A stretch of DNA of 35,748 bases from Thermoanaerobacterales bacterium (GTDB taxonomy: Bacteria; Actinomycetota; Acidimicrobiia; Acidimicrobiales; JACDCH01), in the NCBI GenBank assembly GCA_017577565.1, contig PKRH01000018.1, forward strand, positions 1-35,748. Direction: 5' to 3'. The position numbers were made by a program, and so were the translations under genes. Below the pieces are notes generated by a model. It had not been told where the DNA came from. It saw nothing but the letters and a program-made list of their open reading frames with translations, and made no database searches. Below are positions 1-6,258 of the stretch, piece by piece. The stretch's first letter is position 1. The number at the start of each line of letters is the position of its first letter.

Positions 1-710
1 GCGAGCAGGGCGCCCTGATCTGCACGGCGAAGATCGTCGAGACCGTGCCCTGGATCGACGCCAAGTACTACGCCGCCACCCAGGTGATGGACGAGGCCCG
101 CCACGTCGAGGTCTTCGCCAAGTACCTGCAGGAGAAGCAGCAGAACTACTACCCGATCAACGCCCACCTGCGGCTGCTGCTCGACGACATCATCAACGAC
201 AGCCGCTGGGACATGACCTACCTGGGCATGCAGATCATGGTCGAGGGCCTCGCCCTCGCGGCGTTCGGCTTCATGCAGCAGATGACGCCGGACCCGCTGC
301 TCAAGCAGCTGCTGCGCTACGTCATGTCCGACGAGGCCCGGCACGTGGCCTTCGGCGTGCTGTCGCTGAAGGAGTACTACGCCGAGCTGACCGACGCGGA
401 GCTGCGCGAGCGCCAGGAGTTCGCCTTCGAGGCGGCGGTGCGCATGCGGGACCGCTTCCTCCAGCAGGAGGTGTGGGAGCGCATGGGCATCAAGCCCAAG
501 GAGATCCTGCCGCTGGTCGTGCAGGACGTGGGCCGCAGCATGTTCCAGCAGATGCTGTTCTCGAAGATCGTGCCCAACTGCAAGAAGCTGGGGCTGCTGG
601 ACGCCGGTGACGGCTGGCTCCGCAAGAAGTTCACCGAGATGGGCGTCATCCAGTTCGAGGACTGGCAGGACACCGGCAGCGAGTACGAGTCGCTGCAGGC
701 CACCGGCTGA
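1..710 (+). CDS. Diiron ferritin-like domain protein (5' truncated)
   Basis: The reading frame is open from base 3 (Glu-Gln-Gly-Ala-Leu) so the true start lies upstream of the window; a GTG at 45 is only an internal codon. The visible 236 residues are almost all helical and carry two copies of an E-x-x-H diiron motif, MDEARHVEVF and MSDEARHVAFG, plus an intervening helix glutamate in IMVEGLALAAFG. This is the ligand pattern of ferritin-like four-helix diiron carboxylate proteins (ribonucleotide reductase R2-like and N-oxygenase-like families), which activate O2. The substrate cannot be told from the sequence. The gene ends at TGA 708-710, just before a strong hairpin at 734-763, and is convergent with the HAD gene. 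Confident of the fold, not of the reaction. Confidence 0.8.
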   Translation, partial: EQGALICTAKIVETVPWIDAKYYAATQVMDEARHVEVFAKYLQEKQQNYYPINAHLRLLLDDIINDSRWDMTYLGMQIMVEGLALAAFGFMQQMTPDPLLKQLLRYVMSDEARHVAFGVLSLKEYYAELTDAELRERQEFAFEAAVRMRDRFLQQEVWERMGIKPKEILPLVVQDVGRSMFQQMLFSKIVPNCKKLGLLDAGDGWLRKKFTEMGVIQFEDWQDTGSEYESLQATG

Positions 711-733
711 CGCCCGCGAGGACGAGCGCTGGG

Positions 734-763
734 GACGGCCCGCGCCGCACGGCGCGGGCCGTC
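734..763. terminator. Bidirectional hairpin between convergent genes
   Basis: A perfect 13-bp G+C stem (734-746 with 751-763) closed by a GCAC loop lies between the stop of the ferritin-like gene (710) and the stop of the HAD gene (792). There is no U tract, as is common in high-G+C actinobacteria. The position between convergent genes suggests that it terminates both transcripts. Confidence 0.7.
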
Positions 764-791
764 GCGCGCCGGGGCGCCGGCGGTGCCGCCG

Positions 792-1466
792 TCAGCTGCC
801 CGGCGCCGCCGGGGCGGAGCCGACGTCGGCCCGCACCGGGAAGCCGACGACCCGCTCGAGCTCGGCCAGCGCCTCGTCGGGGTCGACGACCTTGATCGTG
901 GTCATGCCCATGGCCCGGGCGGGCTTGAGGTTCACCCCGAGGTCGTCGAGGAAGACCGCCTCGGCCGGCTCGACGCCCAGCTCGTCGCAGACGAGCCGGT
1001 AGATGGCCGGGTCCGGCTTGCGGAGGCCCACCCGGCTGGACTCGACCAGCACGTCGACGTGGTCGAGGACCGCGGCCATCGGCCCGGAGCGCCGGCCCTC
1101 GCCGGCGGCCGCGTCGCCGACGAGGAAGTTGTTGGTCACGATCGCGGTGCGGAGCCGCTCGTGGCAGCGGCGGAGCGCCTCGACCATCTGCGGGCGGACC
1201 TCGCCGGCCAGCAGGCCCAGCACCGCCCGGCCGTCGACCCGGTGGCCGGCGGCCTCGGCCTCGGCCTCGAACAGCTCGACGAAGCCGTCGAGGTCGACCT
1301 CGCTGCGCTCCAGCCGGGCCCAGGCGTTGTCGTCGGGGTTCGTGGCGTTGAGGCGGCGGATGAACCCGGGCGGCAGGCCGTTGTCGGCCTCGTAGCGGGC
1401 GAAGGCCTCGAAGGGGCTGCTCGTGATCACCCCGCCGAAGTCGAAGATGACGGCGCGCACTGGCAT
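792..1466 (-). CDS. HAD-superfamily hydrolase (subfamily IA)
   Basis: A 224-residue protein beginning MPVRAVIFDFGGVI. HAD motif I is present with the nucleophile Asp9, but the usual second Asp (D-x-D) is Gly11 (DFGGV). This D-x-G form is seen in the YihX and ACAD10/epoxide-hydrolase N-terminal branch of HAD-IA proteins. Motif II is TAIVTNN, motif III the Lys of LRKPDPAIY, and motif IV FLDDLGVN; the cap is the small helical insert between motifs I and II. A sugar-phosphate or lipid-phosphate phosphatase is plausible; the substrate is unknown. The ATG (1464-1466 on the plus strand as CAT) is one end of a 20-bp palindrome whose other end is the start codon of the diverging gene, so the transcript is probably leaderless. 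Confidence 0.85.
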   Translation of the reverse strand: MPVRAVIFDFGGVITSSPFEAFARYEADNGLPPGFIRRLNATNPDDNAWARLERSEVDLDGFVELFEAEAEAAGHRVDGRAVLGLLAGEVRPQMVEALRRCHERLRTAIVTNNFLVGDAAAGEGRRSGPMAAVLDHVDVLVESSRVGLRKPDPAIYRLVCDELGVEPAEAVFLDDLGVNLKPARAMGMTTIKVVDPDEALAELERVVGFPVRADVGSAPAAPGS

Positions 1467-1483
1467 AGGCTGCGCAGCCTATG
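1464..1483. promoter_or_regulatory. 20-bp palindrome forming divergent leaderless promoters
   Basis: CATAGGCTGCGCAGCCTATG is a perfect inverted repeat. Its outer trinucleotides are the ATG start codons of the minus-strand HAD gene and the plus-strand membrane protein gene. Each strand reads TAGGCT, a TANNNT -10 hexamer, nine bases before its own ATG, so each -10 box begins within the start codon of the opposite gene. The palindrome is seen directly; promoter function is inferred. Confidence 0.7.
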
Positions 1484-2332
1484 GGTGCGGACGAGTGGGT
1501 CCCACCGGGTGCGCAGGTCGCCGACGGCGGCGGGGGTGCCGAGCGACCCGCGCCGGCCCCGGGCGGCGGCCGCGGGGACCCCGGGGCCGCACGACCGCCG
1601 GGGCCGCCGGCGCCCGGGCGACCGGCCCCGCGGCGCCGTCGCCGGGCGGTGGTCGTGGCGGTGGCGCTGGCCGTCGCCGCCGTGGTGGTGGCGGTCGCCG
1701 TGGTCGTGTCCCGCGGCGACGACGGCGGGTCGCCGGAGGCGGCGGGCCGGCAGGAGCGGTCGGCCGACGACCCGGGCGGCGCCGCCTCGACGACGGTGCC
1801 CCCGCCCACCAGCGTGGCCGTCGCCCCGCCCGGCGGCGGGTTCCGCATCGAGGTCCCCGGGTCGTGGGTCGTCGGCTACCCGAACGCGCAGGGCGCCCCG
1901 CTCGCCGATCAGATGGTGCCCGACCGGCCCGACGACGCCGACCACATCGCCCTCGTCGAGGCGGCGCTGGTCGCGCCCGACACCCGGATGGTGGCGCTCG
2001 ACCCGGCGGGGCTCGGCGACCTCGAACGGCTGCCCGACCTGCTCGTCGTCGACGGCATCGCCAGCCCCTCGCTGACGGCGTTCGGCACGGAGCGGCTGCT
2101 CGACCTCGCGGCGCCCGTGGACGAGGGCGTCGTCGGCGCCCGGGGCACCATGGAGGGCACCAGCGGGGAGATCGGCTGGGTCGAGATCGACCTGGCGGCG
2201 TTCGACGTCCAGGGCGTCCGCTACGTGGCCACCGGCAGCGACACCGTGTGGATCCTCACGTTCTGGAGCCACACCCTCGACGAGCAGCGGGCCATGGCCG
2301 ACGAGATGGTGGCCGGGTTCGATCCCGACTGA
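1481..2332 (+). CDS. Membrane-anchored hypothetical protein with extracytoplasmic domain
   Basis: A 283-residue protein with three parts: a Pro/Gly/Arg-rich cytoplasmic head (about residues 1-55), one hydrophobic segment made largely of Val and Ala (about 56-77), and a spacer rich in Thr/Pro (about 78-113) leading to a folded domain that starts FRIEVPGSWVVGYPN and ends ADEMVAGFDPD. The last part has the look of the lipoprotein LpqN/PsbP-like folds of actinobacterial surface proteins (secondary-structure resemblance only). No catalytic motif is visible. It diverges from the HAD gene with only 14 bp between the start codons and is probably translated from a leaderless mRNA. It ends at TGA 2330-2332, before the 217-bp leader of the NYN gene. 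Confidence 0.75.
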   Translation: MGADEWVPPGAQVADGGGGAERPAPAPGGGRGDPGAARPPGPPAPGRPAPRRRRRAVVVAVALAVAAVVVAVAVVVSRGDDGGSPEAAGRQERSADDPGGAASTTVPPPTSVAVAPPGGGFRIEVPGSWVVGYPNAQGAPLADQMVPDRPDDADHIALVEAALVAPDTRMVALDPAGLGDLERLPDLLVVDGIASPSLTAFGTERLLDLAAPVDEGVVGARGTMEGTSGEIGWVEIDLAAFDVQGVRYVATGSDTVWILTFWSHTLDEQRAMADEMVAGFDPD

Positions 2333-2549
2333 CACGCGCCGCGACAGCGCGAGCACACCATGTCAACTCGGCGGCCTGCGAAGTAACCTGCGGTCGGGCC
2401 CTCGTGCGGGCCCGCACCCCCGTCCGGCAGTGCCGTCCTGGCAACGCGCAGTGCGCCGGCGGTGTCGCGGCAGATCGGCGATCCCGGCGGTCCGCCTCCG
2501 CCGAGGGCGACGCCGCTGCGGGGTCCCCCACCCGAACGCCAGGCATGCC
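2333..2549 (+). promoter_or_regulatory. Promoter and structured leader of the NYN-S1 gene
   Basis: This is the longest leader among the plus-strand genes in the first half of the window. A TAACCT -10 box lies at 2384-2389, with no convincing -35. About 15 bases further on is a 14-bp perfect palindrome, 2404-2417, which overlaps an alternative hairpin with GGGCCC arms at 2396-2401 and 2408-2413. The rest is G+C-rich and could fold, but I match it to no riboswitch family. The ATG at 2550 has only a weak AGG (2541-2543) as ribosome site. Confidence 0.4.
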
Positions 2550-4562
2550 ATGACGGTCCACCACGTCGTCGTCGACGGATCCAACATCGCCACCGAGGGG
2601 CGTGACACGCCCAGCCTCGCCCAGCTCGACGAGGCGGTGCGGGCCTTCGTCGAGGAGTACAAGCCCAAGTACGTGACGGTCGTCGTCGACGCCACCTTCC
2701 CCAACCGCATCGACCGCAAGGAGCGGAAGAAGTACGAGGAGGCGGTGGCGGCCGGCGAGCTCATCACCCCGCCGGCGGGGGCGATCGGCCGGGGCGACGC
2801 CTTCATCCTGCAGATCGCCAAGCGGGCCAACGCCGTCATCCTGTCCAACGACTCGTTCCAGGAGTTCCACGGGGAGTTCCCCTGGCTGTTCGAGAAGGGG
2901 CGGCTGATCGGCGGGAAGCCGGTCCCGCACGTGGGCTGGGTGTTCATCGAGCGGGCGCCGGTGCGGGGGCCGACGAGCCGCCGGGCGGTCAACGAGGCCC
3001 GCAAGTCGGCGAAGGCCGCCGAGGCGGCGGGGGCGGCCGTGGCCGCTGCGGCCACCGCCGAGCCCGACGGCGCCGACGAGGCCCGCGTCGGCGCGCCGGC
3101 CGGCGAGGCCGCCGAGTCGGGCGACGGCCGGCGGGCACCCGCCAGGTCGACGGCGACGTCCAAGACGTCGAAGAAGCAGCCGGCCCCCTACAACGAGGCG
3201 CTGCCCTTCATCGAGTTCGTCGGGCAGTACCCGGTCGGCAGCGAGGTCGAGGCCGTGGTCGAGCGGTTCAGCTCCCACGGCGCCTACGTCATGGTCGGTG
3301 ACACCCGGGCCTACGTGCCGCTGCGCAACCTCGCCGACCCACCGCCCCGCAGCGCCAAGGAGGTGCTGTCGCTCGGCGAGAGCCGGCGGTTCGTCGTGGT
3401 GTCGATCGACCCGCCCCGCCGGGGCATCGACCTGGCGATCCCGGGCGTCGTCGACGTGCCCGCCCCGGTCCCGGTCGGGGACGCCGAGCTGGAGGCGGTC
3501 GCCGACGCCGCCAGCGCCGCCGAGCCGCCCGGCACCCGGCGGGCCGCGGTCAAGCGGGCTCGTCGCCGGACCGCCGGGTCGGGCGGGGAGCAGGCCACGC
3601 CCGTCGAGGAGGCGGCACCGGCGGAGGCCGAGGAGCCCGAGGCGCCGGCGGGGGCCGGGAAGGCCGCGGCGAAGAAGGCGGCCACGAGGTCCGCGAAGAA
3701 GGCCACGAAGGCTGCGAAGAAGTCCGCCGAGACGGCGACGGCGGAGTCGGCGACGGCGAAGAAGGCCGGCTCGGGGAAGGCGACGGCGAAGAAGGCCGCG
3801 AAGACCACGAACAAGGCCGCCGAGCGGTCGACGAAGGCGGCCGACGCCGGCACCGACGAGGGGCCGGCCGAGGCGCCGGCGACGACGGCGACGGCGAAGA
3901 AGGCCGGCTCGACGAAGGCGGCGGCGAAGACGGCCCGCTCGAGGACGTCGGGCCGGAGGGCGGCGGCCAGGTCGGCCGCCGAGGAGACGGCCGCGGACGA
4001 GGCGCCCGGGGCCGAGGCGACGGCCGGGGCGCCGGAGGCCGGCGACGAACCGGCGCCGGCCCCGGCGGAGAAGGCACCGGCGACGAAGGCCGGTTCGGGG
4101 AGGACGACGGCGAAGGCCGCCGAGAAGGCGACGGCGAAGAAGGCGGCGGCGCGGAAGGCGGCGGCGAAGCGGACGGTGAGGAGGTCGGCGGGGGAGGGCG
4201 CCGGCGGTGAGCGCGCCGCGCCTCCGGCCGAGGCCCCGGGTTCGACGGAGGGCGAGGACGGCACGACCGGGGCGCGCTCGACGGCGAAGAAGACGACGAG
4301 GAAGCGGTCGACCGCGAGCAGGGCCCGAGGCCGGGGGTCGGCCGCGACGGCGGCCGCGACCGCGACGGCACCGGCCGGCCCGGCGGAGCCGGACCCGGCA
4401 CCGGAGGCGCCCGGCGACGGCGGTGCGGCGGCCGCGACCGGGACCGAGGAGACGTCGGGCGCCGGCGGTGCGGCGGCCTCCGACGGCGACGGCCGGCCGC
4501 CCGTCGTGGGGGACCCGGTGGGGCCCGCCACCCCGGGCGGCATCGGCACGACGGCCCTGTAG
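2550..4562 (+). CDS. NYN/Zc3h12a-like RNase with S1 domain and histone-H1-like tail
   Basis: A 670-residue three-part protein. Residues 1-140 resemble the Zc3h12a-type NYN/PIN ribonuclease fold: VVVDGSNIA (Asp9, Asn12), VVVDATFP (Asp47), GRGDAFILQIA (Asp83) and ILSNDSFQEF (Asn100, Asp101) give the acidic metal-binding cluster of PIN-like nucleases. Residues about 228-297 form an S1 RNA-binding domain (GSEVEAVVERFSSHGAYVMV, then YVPLRNL and VVSIDPPRRGIDLAI). Residues about 330-670 are a low-complexity Ala/Lys/Thr/Glu tail with many A-K-K-A units, like the tails of bacterial histone-H1-like proteins and mycobacterial HU. A metal-dependent endoribonuclease that is tethered to nucleic acid is the natural inference. 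I know no characterised protein with this exact order of domains. Start ATG 2550 is chosen because homology begins there; the open frame extends upstream without coding character. Confidence 0.8.
   Translation: MTVHHVVVDGSNIATEGRDTPSLAQLDEAVRAFVEEYKPKYVTVVVDATFPNRIDRKERKKYEEAVAAGELITPPAGAIGRGDAFILQIAKRANAVILSNDSFQEFHGEFPWLFEKGRLIGGKPVPHVGWVFIERAPVRGPTSRRAVNEARKSAKAAEAAGAAVAAAATAEPDGADEARVGAPAGEAAESGDGRRAPARSTATSKTSKKQPAPYNEALPFIEFVGQYPVGSEVEAVVERFSSHGAYVMVGDTRAYVPLRNLADPPPRSAKEVLSLGESRRFVVVSIDPPRRGIDLAIPGVVDVPAPVPVGDAELEAVADAASAAEPPGTRRAAVKRARRRTAGSGGEQATPVEEAAPAEAEEPEAPAGAGKAAAKKAATRSAKKATKAAKKSAETATAESATAKKAGSGKATAKKAAKTTNKAAERSTKAADAGTDEGPAEAPATTATAKKAGSTKAAAKTARSRTSGRRAAARSAAEETAADEAPGAEATAGAPEAGDEPAPAPAEKAPATKAGSGRTTAKAAEKATAKKAAARKAAAKRTVRRSAGEGAGGERAAPPAEAPGSTEGEDGTTGARSTAKKTTRKRSTASRARGRGSAATAAATATAPAGPAEPDPAPEAPGDGGAAAATGTEETSGAGGAAASDGDGRPPVVGDPVGPATPGGIGTTAL
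3655..4190 (+). repeat. Imperfect tandem repeats encoding A-K-K-A tail
   Basis: The tail of the NYN-S1 gene is built of short imperfect units around GCGAAGAAGGC. A longer unit, ACGGCGAAGAAGGCCGGCTC, appears twice (around 3755-3775 and 3890-3910). Such DNA is prone to slippage and unequal recombination, so tail length is likely to vary between strains. The repeats are in frame throughout. Confidence 0.6.
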
Positions 4563-4565
4563 GTT
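4560..4565 (+). promoter_or_regulatory. -10 box of exonuclease III gene, overlapping a stop codon
   Basis: TAGGTT fits TANNNT and lies seven bases before the GTG at 4573. Its first three bases are the TAG stop codon of the upstream NYN-S1 gene, so a leaderless xthA transcript could start right at the gene junction. Confidence 0.5.
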
Positions 4566-4572
4566 CCGCGGC

Positions 4573-5424
4573 GTGCGCATCGCCACCTGGAACGTCAACG
4601 CGCTCACCGGCGAGCGCATCGAGCGGGTCCTCGCCTGGCTCGACATGGCGCGGCCCCACGTGCTCTGCCTGCAGGAGACCAAGGTCAGCGACGACGCCTT
4701 CCCGGCCCTCGACTTCCACGCCCACGGCTACGACAGCGTCCACCACGGCCAGGGCCGCTGGAACGGCGTGGCCATCCTCAGCCGGGTCGGCCTCGACGAC
4801 CCCGTCGCCGGCTTCGCCGACGGCGGCCCGCCCGACCCCGAGGCCCGGCTCGTGACGGCCACCTGCGGCGGCGTGCGGGTGTCGTCGGTCTACGTGCCCA
4901 ACGGCCGGGCCGTCGGCCACGAGCAGTACCACCACAAGCTGCGGTGGCTGGCCCGGCTGCGGGCCCACGTGCTCGCCGACGTCCGGCCCGAGGGCACGGG
5001 CTGGCTGCCCGACCCCGACGGACCCGGCGGCGGCCTGCGGGCCGTCTGCGGCGACTTCAACGTCGCCCCCGAGGACATCGACCTCTGGGACCCGGCCGCG
5101 TTCGAGGGCGCGACGCACGTCACGCCCGAGGAGCGGGCGGCGCTGGCCGAGGTCATGGCGACGGGGCTGCGGGACGCGTTCCGGGAGCAGCACCCGGGGG
5201 CGCCGAAGCTGTTCAGCTGGTGGGACTACCGGGCGGGCGCCTTCCACAAGCACCAGGGCATGCGCATCGACCTGGTGCTGCTGTCGCCCCGGCTGGCCGA
5301 CCAGGCCCGGTGCGCGCTCATCGACCGCAACGCCCGCAAGGGGCGCAAGCCGAGCGACCACGCCCCCGTCTTCGTCGACGTCGACCTCTCCGCCGTCTCG
5401 CACGGCGGTGACGCCCGAGGCTAG
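4573..5424 (+). CDS. xthA: Exodeoxyribonuclease III (AP endonuclease family)
   Basis: A 283-residue EEP-fold nuclease beginning VRIATWNVNALTGER. All signature motifs of the ExoIII/XthA family are present: N7 in TWNVNA, E34 in CLQETKVSDD, CGDFNVAPEDIDLWDP, GMRIDLVLLSP, and the C-terminal KPSDHAPVFVDVDL with the catalytic Asp-His pair. The enzyme incises abasic sites and removes 3' blocking groups from DNA in base-excision repair. Length and motif spacing are normal. The GTG start is fixed by homology and by the TAGGTT box seven bases upstream; in-frame sequence further upstream is a shadow of the H1-like tail. The thioesterase ATG follows nine bases after the stop, so the two may be cotranscribed. 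Confidence 0.93.
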   Translation: MRIATWNVNALTGERIERVLAWLDMARPHVLCLQETKVSDDAFPALDFHAHGYDSVHHGQGRWNGVAILSRVGLDDPVAGFADGGPPDPEARLVTATCGGVRVSSVYVPNGRAVGHEQYHHKLRWLARLRAHVLADVRPEGTGWLPDPDGPGGGLRAVCGDFNVAPEDIDLWDPAAFEGATHVTPEERAALAEVMATGLRDAFREQHPGAPKLFSWWDYRAGAFHKHQGMRIDLVLLSPRLADQARCALIDRNARKGRKPSDHAPVFVDVDLSAVSHGGDARG

Positions 5425-5433
5425 GACGGCACC

Positions 5434-6240
5434 ATGTCCGACGGCTCCCCCGACCCCACCGACAGCACCCAGCGGCCCGCCGACGACGCCGGCGAGCTGC
5501 CGCCGGACCTCGACCGGCTCGCCGGGCCGGGCTCCGCGCGGTGGCCCGAGCTGCTCGACCGCTACTCGTCGAGCGTGCCGTCGCCGCGGCGGGCCGAGCT
5601 GCACCGCACGGCGAACGCGCTGCGGCGGATCATCCACCGCCTGCACGCGAGCCCCGCGCCCGCCGAGGAGCTGGCGGCCGCGGCCGACGAGCTCGAGGAG
5701 CTGGCCCGGCGGCTCGACGCCTTCCCCGGCGGGTCGCTCTACGAGGGCTTCAGCGAGTCGCCCCTCGCCGGCCCCGACCCCCACGCCTTCTTCGACCACA
5801 GCCCGATGCTCGGCCGGGCCAACCCCCTCGCCCCGCCCATCGAGCTGTGGGCCGAGGGCGACGTCATGCGGGGGCGGGTGACCTTCGGCGCCGCGTACGA
5901 GGGGCCGCCCGGCTGCGTCCACGGCGGCTACGTCGCCGCCGCCTTCGACGAGGTGCTCGGCTCGACCCAGTCCCTCGCCGGCCGCCCGGGCATGACCGCC
6001 CGGCTGACCGTCAACTACCGCAGCCCGACGCCGCTGCACACCGAGCTGATCTTCGAGGGCCGGATCACCGAGGTGTCCGGCCGCAAGACCTTCACCTACG
6101 GCACCCTCCACGCCGGCGACACGCTGTGCGCCGAGAGCGAGGCGCTGTTCGTCGCCATCGACTTCCGCAAGGTGGCCGAGATGCAGGAGGTCCGCGACCG
6201 GGCCTTCGGCCCGACGCCGCCGCCCGAGCCCGAGGGCTGA
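5434..6240 (+). CDS. PaaI/THEM4-type hotdog thioesterase
   Basis: A 268-residue protein. The C-terminal part (about residues 130-255) is a hotdog domain with the PaaI/THEM4 signature GPPGCVHGGYVAAAFDEVLG, followed by TARLTVNYRSPTPLHTELIFEGRI and a terminal strand AESEALFVAIDF. These enzymes hydrolyse acyl-CoA thioesters. The first 125 or so residues are an acidic Pro-rich head followed by an Ala/Glu/Arg-rich helical segment (PSPRRAELHRTANALRRIIH onward); such a helical extension is found in many actinobacterial members and may help form oligomers. Start ATG 5434 has AGGA shortly upstream. The stop codon is inside a hairpin shared with the convergent helicase gene. Confidence 0.85.
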   Translation: MSDGSPDPTDSTQRPADDAGELPPDLDRLAGPGSARWPELLDRYSSSVPSPRRAELHRTANALRRIIHRLHASPAPAEELAAAADELEELARRLDAFPGGSLYEGFSESPLAGPDPHAFFDHSPMLGRANPLAPPIELWAEGDVMRGRVTFGAAYEGPPGCVHGGYVAAAFDEVLGSTQSLAGRPGMTARLTVNYRSPTPLHTELIFEGRITEVSGRKTFTYGTLHAGDTLCAESEALFVAIDFRKVAEMQEVRDRAFGPTPPPEPEG

Positions 6241-6258
6241 GCGGCCCCGGCTCAGCCC
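6234..6258. terminator. Bidirectional hairpin containing both stop codons
   Basis: A perfect 9-bp stem, GGGCTGAGC (6234-6242) with GCTCAGCCC (6250-6258), and a 7-nt loop. The TGA of the thioesterase (6238-6240) is in the left arm and the TGA of the helicase (6252-6254, minus strand) in the right arm, so the two convergent genes end within one symmetrical hairpin. Confidence 0.65.

Noticed and set aside
2390..2549. Known actinobacterial leader RNA (such as a 6C-type RNA)
   Set aside because: There are C runs and hairpins, but no pair of C-rich hairpin loops of the right form could be identified by eye.
3655..4190. CRISPR-like array
   Set aside because: Repeats are short, imperfect, multiples of three and in frame with a Lys/Ala-rich protein tail; no spacers.
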